Shown here in pieces: positions 18,367 through 26,211 of a DNA stretch of 64,000 nt. Under the pieces are notes generated by a model that was not told the DNA's origin, made no database searches, and saw only the letters and a program-made list of their open reading frames with translations. The position numbers were made by a program, and so were the translations under genes. The stretch comes from JADGGM01 sp027307005 (GTDB taxonomy: Bacteria; Gemmatimonadota; Gemmatimonadetes; Gemmatimonadales; Gemmatimonadaceae): NCBI GenBank assembly GCA_035455745.1, contig DATIEP010000072.1:12291-76290 (forward strand), read 5' to 3'. Positions within the stretch are counted from its first letter, which is position 1; the number at the start of each line of letters is the position of its first letter.

Positions 18367-19187
18367 GTGACCGGGAGTTCTTCAAGATGTCCGGCTCGGG
18401 GAACGACTTCGTCGTCTTCGACGCCCGCACCGAGCCGGCAGGTCAATTGGCCACACCTCGGGTGATACGTGAAGTCTGTGCGCGCGGGACCGGTGTGGGT
18501 GCGGACGGCATGGTGTTCATCGAGCCCGCCAGCACCAACGGCGCGCAGTTCCGCATGCGCTACTTCAACAGCGACGGATCTATCGCCGAGATGTGCGGCA
18601 ACGCCGCGCTGTGCGTTACCAGCTTGGCGTCGCAGCTGGGTGCGGGCAGCGCAGCGGGGATGCGTTTCGAGACCGACTCCGGAATCGCGTCTGCACGCAT
18701 GTCCGACGGCCAGCCGGAGGTCGACCTTTGGCCGGTGACGGACGTCCGGCCAGCCGCGGAGATCGCGCTCGAGCCTCGCGAACAGCGAATTGGCTACGCG
18801 ATCGTTGGCAATCCACATGTCGTGGTCCTGCGCGACGAGCTCGACACGCTCGAGATCGTGCGCCGCGGTCGCGCAATCCGGCTGCACGATTACGTGCGGC
18901 CTGGCGGCGGCGCAAACGCAAACTTCGTCGCGCGTCGGCCTGATGGCGGATTCGACATCCGTACCTACGAACGCGGAGTGGAAGCCGAGACGCTCGCGTG
19001 CGGCACGGGTTCGGTGTCGACGGCGATTTTGTTGGCTGCCTGGAGTGAGGCTGGTCTAGAGACGACGCTCAGGACGCGTTCCGGCCGGTCGCTGACGATC
19101 AAGCTGCGCCGCGAGGGGAGCGCTTGGCTGCCGACGCTGCGTGGTGAGGGCCGAGTGGTCTTTCGGGGGCTGCTGCCGGTTGACTGA
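18363..19187 (+). CDS. dapF: diaminopimelate epimerase
   Basis: DapF converts LL- to meso-diaminopimelate for lysine and peptidoglycan. The 274-residue protein begins VSDREFFKMSGSGNDFVVFD, the usual family start, and carries the two catalytic cysteines at about Cys78 (EMCGNAALC) and Cys213 (ACGTGSVSTA). The second motif differs slightly from the common ACGTGACA. I chose GTG 18363, overlapping the preceding stop as GTGA. An ATG further upstream lies inside the GT2 gene. It is the last gene of the long plus-strand operon and is followed by a hairpin at 19195-19220. Confidence 0.95.
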   Translation: MSDREFFKMSGSGNDFVVFDARTEPAGQLATPRVIREVCARGTGVGADGMVFIEPASTNGAQFRMRYFNSDGSIAEMCGNAALCVTSLASQLGAGSAAGMRFETDSGIASARMSDGQPEVDLWPVTDVRPAAEIALEPREQRIGYAIVGNPHVVVLRDELDTLEIVRRGRAIRLHDYVRPGGGANANFVARRPDGGFDIRTYERGVEAETLACGTGSVSTAILLAAWSEAGLETTLRTRSGRSLTIKLRREGSAWLPTLRGEGRVVFRGLLPVD

Positions 19188-19194
19188 CGCGATG

Positions 19195-19220
19195 CTGTCG
19201 CGGAATGCCTATCGCGACAG
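19195..19220 (+). terminator. hairpin after dapF
   Basis: CTGTCGCG at 19195-19202 pairs perfectly with CGCGACAG at 19213-19220 around a 10-base loop. It starts eight bases after the dapF stop codon. The downstream sequence (TTGGACGAC) has no run of T, so it may be a weak or factor-assisted terminator. Confidence 0.5.
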
Positions 19221-19341
19221 TTGGACGACAGTCGGGCGGCTCCATTGGCGTTATGGCTCGATTGAGCAATTCAAGCTTGCAGTCAGTCTATGGAGCGCGG
19301 TCGTACGGAGCAGCTGCTGGTTGGATGGCGACAGTGGCGTA

Positions 19342-19376
19342 GAAATCCTGGTGGAGCAGCGGAGCGCCGGGATTTC
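19342..19376. other. 10-bp inverted repeat beside dif
   Basis: GAAATCCTGG at 19342-19351 pairs with CCGGGATTTC at 19367-19376, with one G-U pair and a 15-base loop. It ends 19 bases before the dif core. It may be a second terminator that keeps transcription out of dif, or part of the terminus structure. Confidence 0.35.
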
Positions 19377-19395
19377 CACAGTTTCCCACGGTCCT

Positions 19396-19423
19396 AGTTT
19401 ACATAACATATCTTATACGAAGT
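19396..19423. other. dif: XerCD recombination site dif (putative)
   Basis: Read on the minus strand, the 28 bases are the arm ACTTCGTATAA, a 6-base centre GATATG and the arm TTATGTAAACT. The right arm is the classical XerD-binding half (as remembered for Bacillus subtilis dif) and the left arm fits the XerC half. The site sits in an AT-rich, gene-free gap where a plus-strand operon and a long run of minus-strand genes converge, as expected at the replication terminus where XerC/XerD resolve chromosome dimers under FtsK. I could not compare it with other genomes. Confidence 0.8.
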
Positions 19424-19460
19424 ACAATAGACGGCCAGGGCTCTCGATTGGCGCGGCCTC

Positions 19461-19498
19461 AAAACGAATGAGGGCGGCCGCAGATCGCAGCCGCCCCC
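19461..19498 (-). terminator. terminator after the minus-strand TPR gene
   Basis: On the minus strand GGGCGGC (19496-19490) pairs with GCCGCCC (19478-19472) around an 11-base loop and is followed by TCATTCGTTTT. It begins 31 bases after the stop of the gene at 19530, so it is probably an intrinsic terminator for that operon. Confidence 0.65.
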
Positions 19499-19529
19499 AG
19501 TCTTGCCAACGTCACGTGATATCGGCGGC

Positions 19530-20195
19530 TCAGCCGGCCTTGACCGCCTTCGCCTGGAGCTCTCCAAGCCGAACCCGCGCCTCGGCTGCCGCCGGACTCG
19601 TTGGATCAGTCGCGAGCTTGGACCAGATCTTCACCGCGTCGGCCGTCTTGCCGCCCGCTGTGAACGCCCGGGCCGCGTTGGCGAGGTACGTGTCGCGATC
19701 AGCCTTGCCCTGCGCGATCGCGGCGGCCTTCTGGTACGCGCTCGCAGCGTCGTCGAACTTGTTCTGCTGCTCGTACCCGGCACCCAACAAGTTGTACGCC
19801 GACGCCTCAATGAACTTCGGCTTTTCCGCGATCAGCTTCTGCAGTCCCTCCACGCCCTCGGCGTATTTGCCGGCATCGAAGTAGGTCTGCGCGAGCAGCA
19901 GCTGAGCCTGGCGACCGGCATCCGTGGACCCGTATCTATTCACAAGTCGCTCGAGGTCACTCTGCGCAAGTGCTGAGTTGCCAGCACCTAACGCCTGCTC
20001 AGCCTGAAGCAGCGCCGACGACGCGTTCCGCGCTTGCGCCTGTTGCGACTTCACGTACAAGAACCCGATGCCAACCAGCACCACCACGACGAGAGCGGCG
20101 ATCGATAGCCCCTTGCTGTGGATCAGCGCCCATTCCTTGAGATCCTCAGCGCGGTCCTCCAGATCGGGGCGCGCAGCTGCACCTGTCTTGGTCAT
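19530..20195 (-). CDS. membrane-anchored TPR protein (YfgM-like)
   Basis: This 221-residue protein has a short cytosolic start (MTKTGAAARPDLEDRAEDLKE), one membrane span (GLSIAALVVVVLVGIGFLYV, about residues 30-50) and then helical repeats of TPR type on the outside (AQLLLAQTYFDAGKYAEGVEGL, AYNLLGAGYEQQNKFDDAASAYQ). The layout matches YfgM/BamD-like ancillary proteins that work with the Sec translocon or envelope assembly. I chose ATG 20195, because the longer frame from 20303 would run through the tRNA gene. It is followed by a terminator next to dif. Confidence 0.82.
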   Translation of the reverse strand: MTKTGAAARPDLEDRAEDLKEWALIHSKGLSIAALVVVVLVGIGFLYVKSQQAQARNASSALLQAEQALGAGNSALAQSDLERLVNRYGSTDAGRQAQLLLAQTYFDAGKYAEGVEGLQKLIAEKPKFIEASAYNLLGAGYEQQNKFDDAASAYQKAAAIAQGKADRDTYLANAARAFTAGGKTADAVKIWSKLATDPTSPAAAEARVRLGELQAKAVKAG

Positions 20196-20280
20196 TAGCC
20201 TGTTTGTCCTGCGTGAACGTGAAGAAAGTGAGTGCCTACAAAGACACTCGTTGGTACGGCCACCCGATGCCCTAAACAAG

Positions 20281-20354
20281 TGCCCCTGGGGTGACTCGAA
20301 CACCCGGCCAACGGTTTAGGAAACCGCTGCTCTATCCACCTGAGCTACAGGGGC
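20281..20354 (-). tRNA. tRNA-Arg (anticodon CCT)
   Basis: The minus strand folds as a full cloverleaf of 74 bases. The acceptor stem GCCCCTG pairs with CAGGGGC, with discriminator A and no encoded CCA. The D arm is GCTCAGGTGGATAGAGC. The anticodon stem GCGGT/ACCGT has loop TTCCTAA, giving anticodon CCT, which reads AGG. The T arm contains GTTCGAGTC. AGG is rare in GC-rich genes but is created whenever the dispersed word GTTAGGC falls in the GTT-AGG frame. Confidence 0.95.
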
Positions 20355-20442
20355 TGTGAGGGTACCCGCCTCGAGACACACGACTGTTCGCGATCCAGCC
20401 CGCTACCGGCGCTGCATTCGCCGATCGCCAGTCACCGCCGGA

Positions 20443-20472
20443 AGTATAGTACCCCACTCCTTTGTGCGGAAA
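20443..20472 (-). promoter_or_regulatory. candidate promoter of tRNA-Arg
   Basis: On the minus strand TATACT (20448-20443) is a good -10 box. TTTCCG (20472-20467) lies 18 bases upstream as a weak -35. Transcription would start about 80 bases before the tRNA. It lies just after the apt gene. Confidence 0.35.
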
Positions 20473-20474
20473 CC

Positions 20475-20497
20475 CTCCGGGAGGCCCACGGCCGGAG
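20475..20497 (-). terminator. weak hairpin after apt
   Basis: CTCCGG and CCGGAG pair on the minus strand around an 11-base loop, 13 bases after the apt stop, and are followed by GGTTT. The stem is short, so this is only a possible terminator. Confidence 0.3.
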
Positions 20498-20509
20498 TTA
20501 GGCGCCCGA

Positions 20510-21058
20510 TCAGTACTCGAGCAGCGACTCGACGCGCCTGGACGAAAGCGCCTGGACGCCGGACAAGAACGTGAGCACCATCAGGAAGCTGCACCCGATG
20601 ACACGCGCACCGGTGCGCTCCACGAGCTCGCACGTCGCACGCGCCGTCCCTCCGGTGGCCAACACGTCGTCCACGATGAGCGCTCGATCGCTCGGGCCCA
20701 GAGCATCGCGGTGCATCTCGAGGGCGTCGGTGCCGTACTCGAGCGCGTACTGCACCCGCTCCACGATCGAGGGCAGCTTGCCCGGCTTACGGACCGGGAC
20801 GAACGCCGCGCCCAGGTGCTGCGCGACCGGGGCGCCCAGGATGAACCCGCGACTCTCGATGCCGATCACGTGCGTGATCGCGTCCGCCGCGAACGGTGCC
20901 GCCATGGCTTCGGTCGCATGGTGAAACAGCGTCGCGTCCAGCAGAATGGGCGTGATGTCCTTGAAGACAATGCCCGACTTTGGAAAGTCCGGGACGTCCC
21001 GGATCGCGCGCCGCAGTTGTCCGGCCAGAGCGCTCGACGTGATCTCGCTTCGGTTCAT
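20510..21058 (-). CDS. apt: adenine phosphoribosyltransferase
   Basis: Apt salvages adenine with PRPP to form AMP in the cytosol. The 182-residue product shows PDFPKSGIVFKDITPIL at the N-terminus, the flexible-loop and base-binding segment GIESRGFILGAPVA, and the PRPP-binding motif ALIVDDVLATGGTARA. Length and motif order are normal. It starts seven bases after the end of acyP, apparently in the same transcript. A weak hairpin and then the tRNA-Arg promoter follow it. Confidence 0.94.
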   Translation of the reverse strand: MNRSEITSSALAGQLRRAIRDVPDFPKSGIVFKDITPILLDATLFHHATEAMAAPFAADAITHVIGIESRGFILGAPVAQHLGAAFVPVRKPGKLPSIVERVQYALEYGTDALEMHRDALGPSDRALIVDDVLATGGTARATCELVERTGARVIGCSFLMVLTFLSGVQALSSRRVESLLEY

Positions 21059-21065
21059 GGGTGTC

Positions 21066-21341
21066 TCACCGTCTGATCTCGAAGGGGCGAGCGAGCGACT
21101 CGTCGCCGCCTAACGGGTTGCGGGAGACGTCGCTGACCGACGCGTTCCGCGGTCCGCGCGCCATTGCGGCCGCGAACTTCTCGACCTGCTGATCCTCGCC
21201 GCCCACGCCGATTTCCACGCTGCCGTCGTCGCAATTTCGCACCCACCCGGATACGCCAAGCCGTTGCGCCGTCTCGCGGGCGAACCATCGGAAGCCGACG
21301 CCCTGCACCGCACCGCGGACGCGCAAGCGCAGGCGCAGCAT
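21066..21341 (-). CDS. acyP: acylphosphatase
   Basis: A 91-residue enzyme that hydrolyses acyl phosphates. It has the ferredoxin-like fold signature RVRGAVQGVGFRWFARETAQRLGVSGWVRNCDDGSVEI, shown here as two adjacent family motifs: QGVGFRWF, with the phosphate-binding Arg, and GWVRNCDDGSVE, with the catalytic Asn. The ATG at 21341 comes one base after the stop of the Pro/Ala-rich gene. A GTG three codons upstream is possible. Longer frames are shadows. Confidence 0.93.
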   Translation of the reverse strand: MLRLRLRVRGAVQGVGFRWFARETAQRLGVSGWVRNCDDGSVEIGVGGEDQQVEKFAAAMARGPRNASVSDVSRNPLGGDESLARPFEIRR

Positions 21342-21342
21342 G

Positions 21343-22641
21343 TCACGCACGAGGGGACGCGCCGGCGCGCAGCAGCGCGGCCAGCGTGAGCGCGAGCGCG
21401 CTCTCGTCGCTCCTGGCGAGCGCGACATCGGCCGGCAACGGCACCTCTCCGGCGCGCACGCGCTGCGCGATGCGCTCCAGCGCCTCGGCGATCGTATCGG
21501 GCATGCCGGGACGACCGGACACCGACAGCGGCCATCCTTCGGCGCTCGCCGCAAGCTCGTGCGACGTGTCGCCGGTCTCGCCGTGCGCGGCGATTCCGGC
21601 CGCGGGCGTCCGGGCGCGCAGCCCGGAATCCGGCCACGCGAGCGCAGCAGCCAGCTCGTCCGGCGGTGGCGGAACGGCGGGCACGTCCCACGCCTCGTGC
21701 GGCGACGGCGCGTGGTGCTCGACGGCCGGCACCATTCGCGGCGTGGCCCACCGCGGCACGCTCTCGTTAGGCGCCGGCTCGGCGAAGGCTTCGGCGAGCG
21801 CTTCGTCGGCATCGTCCGGCGCCTGCGGCGCGACGGCCGCCGGCGGCTCCGGCGCCGGTTCCGCCGCGCGCGGCTCGACGACGGACTCGTCGCCTAACGG
21901 AGGTTGGGGCGCGTCCCGCGGCGCCTCCGGCTGCGGCATCGCCTGCGACGCCCAGAAGCTCTCCACCTCCAGCGGCGCGACGTCGGCCGCCGCCGCGTCG
22001 AACGCGACTTCCGTGCGTTCGATCTCGAGGCCCCCGGCCTCGGATGGCGCCGGACGTGCGCCGCGCTCGAGCAGCCGCGACGCATCGTCGTAGACCTGGA
22101 ACGCCACGGACGGATCGTCGCTCACCACCCCCTGCTCGCCCGTCGCGCTGAGGGAGATCGGCGGGGTTTCGTACCGCTCGATCACGAACCCCTCGCCCGC
22201 ATCGTGCGCGAGCGTCCCCTGCCCCGCCTCGGACGGCGTTGCTGCGTTAGGCATAGAGGCCGGCCCGGCAGCGGCGGGCTGCTCGGTGACCGCCGCGCCC
22301 GTCGGCGCCTCGGGCTCCGCCGCCATCACCTCGTCGACGGTGACGGAAGCGTTCACCACAGGGAGCGGCGGCGGCTCGTGCGCTGCATCGAGCGCGGGAG
22401 CCGATGGCGGCAATGACACGATCGGCGCCGCGAACGGTGTCACCCGCGGCGCGGCCAACGGCGCCGTGAAGGCCGGCTGCTGTTTCGGGACGCCCGGAGG
22501 GGTGAACAGCGTCCGGCGCGGCGGCGTCGCCGTGGCCGACTGCGACGGCGTCGTTGGACGGCTCGTGCGCGGCGCGAAAAACGGCGGTGAAGCCGTGCTG
22601 CGGCGTTGCTGCTTTTGCGTCTCGTCCGACTGATCGGGCAT
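21343..22641 (-). CDS. Pro/Ala-rich low-complexity protein of unknown function
   Basis: A 432-residue protein that begins MPDQSDETQKQQRR. A long disordered region rich in Pro, Ala, Glu and Thr follows (for example AAEPAPEPPAAVAPQAPDD), with only a short ordered-looking C-terminal part near TIAEALERIAQRVRAG. No signal peptide or membrane span is visible, so it is probably cytosolic. ATG 22641 is chosen because GGGAG lies six bases upstream and a TATATT box lies about 22 bases upstream. The longer frame would overlap pcm. I do not recognise the family. The coupling to acyP may be only transcriptional. Confidence 0.7.
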   Translation of the reverse strand: MPDQSDETQKQQRRSTASPPFFAPRTSRPTTPSQSATATPPRRTLFTPPGVPKQQPAFTAPLAAPRVTPFAAPIVSLPPSAPALDAAHEPPPLPVVNASVTVDEVMAAEPEAPTGAAVTEQPAAAGPASMPNAATPSEAGQGTLAHDAGEGFVIERYETPPISLSATGEQGVVSDDPSVAFQVYDDASRLLERGARPAPSEAGGLEIERTEVAFDAAAADVAPLEVESFWASQAMPQPEAPRDAPQPPLGDESVVEPRAAEPAPEPPAAVAPQAPDDADEALAEAFAEPAPNESVPRWATPRMVPAVEHHAPSPHEAWDVPAVPPPPDELAAALAWPDSGLRARTPAAGIAAHGETGDTSHELAASAEGWPLSVSGRPGMPDTIAEALERIAQRVRAGEVPLPADVALARSDESALALTLAALLRAGASPRA

Positions 22642-22663
22642 CGAGGCTCCCGAAAGGTGGGAA

Positions 22664-22669
22664 AATATA
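22664..22669 (-). promoter_or_regulatory. candidate -10 box before the Pro/Ala-rich gene
   Basis: TATATT followed by TT stands out on the minus strand in the 49-base gap after pcm. The start codon is 22 bases downstream, giving a leader of about 15 bases with GGGAG as ribosome-binding site. No clear -35 box is present. Confidence 0.4.
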
Positions 22670-22690
22670 GCGCGCGTGTCGTTGGGCCGG

Positions 22691-23332
22691 CTACGACGGC
22701 CAGCCGTGCATCCCCACGAGCGGGACGAATCGCGCCGGCCCCATGTCACGACGCTCCAATGCCTCGCCGCGCCGCGTCACGAGCGTGAGCCGCTGCTCCT
22801 CGCGATCGCCCAGCGGAATCAACATGCGGCCGCCGTCGGCGAGCTGCTCGACGAGCGGCTGCGGCTCCGCCGGCGCGCCGGCCGTCACCAGAATCGCGTC
22901 GAACGGGGCGTATTCGCGCCACCCCAGCGTGCCGTCGCCGCTCAGCAGGGAGACGTTCCGGGCGCCCGATTCGCGGATCGCGTCGCGTGCCCGCTCGAGC
23001 AGTCCCCCCACGCGCTCGATCGAGAAGACCTGGCTCGACAGGTACGACAGCAGCACCGTCTGATAGCCGGAGCCCGTCCCGATCTCGAGCACGCGCTCGG
23101 ATCCGGTGAGGCGCAACACCTCGAGATAGCGCGCGTGCGTGGACGGCTGCGAGATGGTTTGGCCGTTGCCGATGGGCAGCGCGCTGTCTTCGTACGCGCG
23201 GTGGCGCATACCGGTGGGCACGAAGAGATGCCGCGGCGTCTGATCGAACGCGCGCAGCACGTTGAGATCGCCCACGCCGCCGTCGTGCAGCGACTCGACC
23301 AGCCGGCGGCGGGCGCCGGCGAACTGGCTCAT
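22691..23332 (-). CDS. pcm: protein-L-isoaspartate O-methyltransferase
   Basis: Pcm methylates isoaspartyl residues in aged proteins using S-adenosylmethionine, starting their repair. The 213-residue protein has the substrate region YEDSALPIGNGQTISQPSTHARYLEVL and the SAM-binding motif VLEIGTGSGYQTVLL, followed by DAILVTAGAPAEP. Its ATG overlaps the surE stop by three bases as TGATG/ATGA type coupling. The surE-pcm pair is also common in Proteobacteria, where rpoS often follows. No rpoS is present here. Confidence 0.94.
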   Translation of the reverse strand: MSQFAGARRRLVESLHDGGVGDLNVLRAFDQTPRHLFVPTGMRHRAYEDSALPIGNGQTISQPSTHARYLEVLRLTGSERVLEIGTGSGYQTVLLSYLSSQVFSIERVGGLLERARDAIRESGARNVSLLSGDGTLGWREYAPFDAILVTAGAPAEPQPLVEQLADGGRMLIPLGDREEQRLTLVTRRGEALERRDMGPARFVPLVGMHGWPS

Positions 23333-24093
23333 GGCAGTTCCATCCACCACGACGTCGCGTCCTCCAGCATGCGGGTGTGCGTGAGGTCGAGCGTCAACGG
23401 CGTGACCGACACGTATCCCTCGTTGACGGCGCGGAAGTCCGAGTCGTCGGCCCCGCTCCACTCCGCCGAGCCGCCCCCGATCCAGAAGATCTCGCGGCCG
23501 CGCGGGTCGTGCATGCGCACCAGCGAGTCGGAGTAGACGCGTCTGCCCAACCGCGTTAGGCGGATGCCCTTGATCTGCGCCGCCGGCAGCGGCGGCAGGT
23601 TGATGTTGAGCAGCGTATCGCGCGGGATGTGCTCGAGGTGCACCAGGTGGCCGAGCAGCTTGGACACCACCTGGACCTGGTCGGCGAGCAGCGCCGGATC
23701 CGCCTTGAGCTCTCCGCCGGCGAACGAGAGCGCCATGGCGGGGATGCCTAACGTGACCCCTTCCATCGCCGCGGCCACGGTGCCCGAGTAGAGCACGTCC
23801 TCGCCCATGTTGTGCCCGTGGTTGATGCCGCTCAGCACGAAGTCCGGCCGCTCGGGCATGAGCGCCTCGACCGCGAGCATGACGCAGTCGGTCGGCGTCC
23901 CGTCCACTTGCCATCGATGCTCGCCCCGCATCACCGGACGGATCGGATGGTGCAGCGTGAGCGAGTGGCTGGTGGCGCTCTGCTCCCGGTCGGGCGCGAC
24001 GATCGTCACATCGCCTAACGAAGCGGCGGCCTTGGCCAGGCACTCCAGGCCGAACGCGAGGATGCCGTCGTCGTTGGTGCACAACAGCCGCAT
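23329..24093 (-). CDS. surE: 5'/3'-nucleotidase SurE
   Basis: SurE is a metal-dependent survival phosphatase acting on nucleoside monophosphates. The 254-residue protein begins MRLLCTNDDGILAFGLECL with the metal-binding Asp pair in NDDG, continues with VAPDREQSATSHSLTL and has SGINHGHNMGEDVLYSGTVAAAMEG, all diagnostic. The ATG shares a base with the stop of the GT2 gene upstream, and its end overlaps pcm. It may have a housekeeping or stress role. Confidence 0.95.
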   Translation of the reverse strand: MRLLCTNDDGILAFGLECLAKAAASLGDVTIVAPDREQSATSHSLTLHHPIRPVMRGEHRWQVDGTPTDCVMLAVEALMPERPDFVLSGINHGHNMGEDVLYSGTVAAAMEGVTLGIPAMALSFAGGELKADPALLADQVQVVSKLLGHLVHLEHIPRDTLLNINLPPLPAAQIKGIRLTRLGRRVYSDSLVRMHDPRGREIFWIGGGSAEWSGADDSDFRAVNEGYVSVTPLTLDLTHTRMLEDATSWWMELP

Positions 24094-24767
24094 CAGGCGA
24101 ACGCTCCGGCGCGCTGTCGCCAGATGGCGCGGACCACCAGCGCCGTGTCCCGCACCAGGCGGAAGTGGCTCGGCGCGCCGTACATCGTAGGCACCGGGAC
24201 GGCGGCAATCGTGAACCCGGCGCGTGCCGCGCCGATGAGAAATTCCGTCTCGAACTCGTATCGATCGCCGCTCGCACGGACGCGCTCGAGCACGGTGCGG
24301 CGCATCGCGCGAAAGCCGCACTGCGCGTCCGGCACCCGGGAATGCACGATCGCGCCCACGGCTCGGCTCGCGAGCGCGTTCGTGACTCGCCGGCCCATCG
24401 GCATCGCGCCGGCCCCGCGCGCGCGCGTGCCCACCGCCAGGTCCGCGTTGTCGAGCGCGGCGACCAGTCGAGGCGCCGCCCACGGGTCGTGCTGGCCGTC
24501 CGCATCCACGGTCACCACCGCGCGCGCACCCTGGGCGAGCGCCGCGCTCGCCCCCGCGCGAAGGGCCGCGCCTTTGCCGCGGTTGCGCTCGAAGCGCATC
24601 ACGGTGTCGGCACAGGCGCGTGCAACCGCATGGGTGTCATCGCGCGACCCGTCGTCCACCACGATGATGCACGCGCCGGCGAGCGCCTCGCGGAGCGCGG
24701 CCACCACGAGCGGCAACGTCGGCGCCGCATCGAGCGCGGGAATCACGCACGCGAGCGGCGCGATCAC
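24093..24767 (-). CDS. GT2 family glycosyltransferase
   Basis: A 224-residue soluble GT-A enzyme with CVIPALDAAPTLPLVV, IIVVDDGSRDDTHAVA, the RNRGKGAALRAG loop and VVTVDADGQHDP (DxD). The pattern matches polyprenyl-phosphate glycosyltransferases and related GT2 enzymes. I chose GTG 24767, which overlaps the MerR stop as GTGA. The open frame continues upstream but only as a shadow of merR. The C-terminal end is basic (RAIWRQRAGAFA). The substrate is unknown. Confidence 0.83.
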   Translation of the reverse strand: MIAPLACVIPALDAAPTLPLVVAALREALAGACIIVVDDGSRDDTHAVARACADTVMRFERNRGKGAALRAGASAALAQGARAVVTVDADGQHDPWAAPRLVAALDNADLAVGTRARGAGAMPMGRRVTNALASRAVGAIVHSRVPDAQCGFRAMRRTVLERVRASGDRYEFETEFLIGAARAGFTIAAVPVPTMYGAPSHFRLVRDTALVVRAIWRQRAGAFA

Positions 24768-25219
24768 CGGCCGCGGCCTCCGCCTCCCGACGGAGGCTTG
24801 GCCGCCGACGGAGCCGGTTCCGCACCGTCGCCGCCTAACAAGCCGAGGACTTCGCGCAGCTCCTGCTCCATGGTTTCGATGGTCTGCAGGTCGAGCGCGG
24901 TGCGGGCCGCCGGCCGCAGCTCGCCCTTGCGGCGGTGCTGGTCGACCTTCTGCCGCGCGCCGTCGATCGTGTACTTCTCGGTGTACAGCAGATGCTTGAC
25001 GAGCATGATGAGCTCGATCTCGCGCCGCTGGTACACGCGGTTGCCGGAGCGGTTCTTCGCCGGGCTCAGAAACCGGAACTGGCTCTCCCAGTAGCGCAGC
25101 ACGTGCGGCTTGAGGCCGGTCAGCTCGCACACCTCGCCGATGGAGAAGAACTCCTGCACCGGGTCGCGGTGATGGCCCTGGGCATTCGAGTGCGCCGAGC
25201 GTGGGGACTGTGGACTCAT
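24764..25219 (-). CDS. MerR-family transcriptional regulator
   Basis: A 151-residue DNA-binding protein. FFSIGEVCELTGLKPHVLRYWESQF is the winged helix-turn-helix of the MerR family (given here as two motifs: FFSIGEVCELTGL and PHVLRYWESQF). A second wing (NRVYQRREIELIMLVKHLL) and a C-terminal helix for dimerisation follow. There is no clear Cys-based metal site. The tail is Gly/Pro-rich and ends GGGGRGR. It overlaps gpsA by three bases, so it is expressed with lipid synthesis genes. Its target is unknown. Confidence 0.88.
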   Translation of the reverse strand: MSPQSPRSAHSNAQGHHRDPVQEFFSIGEVCELTGLKPHVLRYWESQFRFLSPAKNRSGNRVYQRREIELIMLVKHLLYTEKYTIDGARQKVDQHRRKGELRPAARTALDLQTIETMEQELREVLGLLGGDGAEPAPSAAKPPSGGGGRGR

Positions 25220-26211
25220 GAGTCGACCTCCGCGCGGAGCTCGCGCGACATCAGTTCAGCAATCGCATCGCGGGGATGATGGCGCTCGAACAATATGCGA
25301 TACACCGCGGCCACGATGGGCATCTCGATGGCGGCGCGCGCGGCGAGGGCATGCGCGCTCTGGGTGGTCACGACGCCTTCGGCGACGGTCTCGCGGCTGG
25401 CGAGGACGTCCTCGAGCGACGCGCCGCGGGCCATATCGAGGCCGAGGGCGCGGTTGCGGCTCAGGGAGCCGGTGCACGTGAGGACCAGGTCGCCCAGTCC
25501 GGCGAGGCCGGCGAACGTGCGCCGCGACGCACCCATGGCCACGCCTAACCGAGTGATCTCGGCGAGCCCGCGCGTGATCAGCGCCGCGCGCGGGTTGAAC
25601 CCCAATCCCAATCCTTCGGCGATCCCGGTGGCCACCGCGATGACGTTCTTGAGCGCGCCGCCGACTTCGACGCCGATCACGTCATCGTGCGAATACACGC
25701 GGAACGTCTCGTTGCTGAGCGCGCGTTGGGCGAGTTGCGCGGCGGCCTCGTTCGTCGACGCCGCCACGACCGCGGTCGGTTGCCGGGCGATGACCTCGGT
25801 GGCAAAACTGGGGCCGGACAACGCGACCACCGGGCGCCCCGGCAGTTCCTCGCGGACGACGTCGGTCATCACCACGAGCGTCCGGCGCTCGATGCCCTTG
25901 CTGGCCACGACGAGGGTCGCGCTGCCCGGCACCGCGTCGCGGTGGCCGCGCAGCACGGTGCGCAGCACGTGCGACGGCGTCACATAGACGATGAGCTCGG
26001 CGCCGGCCGTCGCTTCGCCTAACGAACAGGTCGCGCGGACGGCCGGCGCGATGGATGCGCCCGGCAGGAACCGCGGATTGGCGTGGCGGGTGTTCACGGC
26101 CTCGACCACGTCCGGCTCGAACGCCCACAGCGCAACGTCGTGCTCGTTGCGCGCGAGCAGGTCCGCCAGCGCGGTGCCCCACGCCCCGGCCCCGACGACG
26201 GCGCACCGCAT
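25216..26211 (-). CDS. gpsA: NAD(P)-dependent glycerol-3-phosphate dehydrogenase
   Basis: GpsA reduces dihydroxyacetone phosphate to sn-glycerol-3-phosphate, the backbone of phospholipids. The 331-residue protein begins MRCAVVGAGAWGTALADLLA (Rossmann GxGxxG) and has VVALSGPSFATEV, GGALKNVIAVATGIAEGLGLG with the catalytic Lys, and LAGLGDLVLTCTG. It overlaps the end of plsY by one base (TGATG). PlsY uses its product directly, so the order plsY-gpsA is a functional pair. Confidence 0.95.
   Translation of the reverse strand: MRCAVVGAGAWGTALADLLARNEHDVALWAFEPDVVEAVNTRHANPRFLPGASIAPAVRATCSLGEATAGAELIVYVTPSHVLRTVLRGHRDAVPGSATLVVASKGIERRTLVVMTDVVREELPGRPVVALSGPSFATEVIARQPTAVVAASTNEAAAQLAQRALSNETFRVYSHDDVIGVEVGGALKNVIAVATGIAEGLGLGFNPRAALITRGLAEITRLGVAMGASRRTFAGLAGLGDLVLTCTGSLSRNRALGLDMARGASLEDVLASRETVAEGVVTTQSAHALAARAAIEMPIVAAVYRILFERHHPRDAIAELMSRELRAEVDS

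Larger units (their letters stand above)
19188..19529. other. spacer between convergent operons containing dif
   Basis: These 342 bases hold no gene. They contain, left to right, an 8-bp hairpin just after dapF, a 10-bp hairpin at 19342-19376, the dif-like XerCD site at 19396-19423 and a terminator for the minus-strand operon at 19461-19498. The part around dif is clearly more AT-rich than its surroundings. Confidence 0.8.

Noticed and set aside
19413..19423. loxP-like half site (the arm shares ACTTCGTATA with loxP)
   Set aside because: The second arm and the 6-base spacer fit XerD/dif and not loxP, which needs an 8-base spacer and identical arms.
20196..20303. Upstream start for the TPR membrane protein
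   Set aside because: The extension enters the tRNA-Arg gene and adds a non-conserved Arg/Ser-rich sequence.
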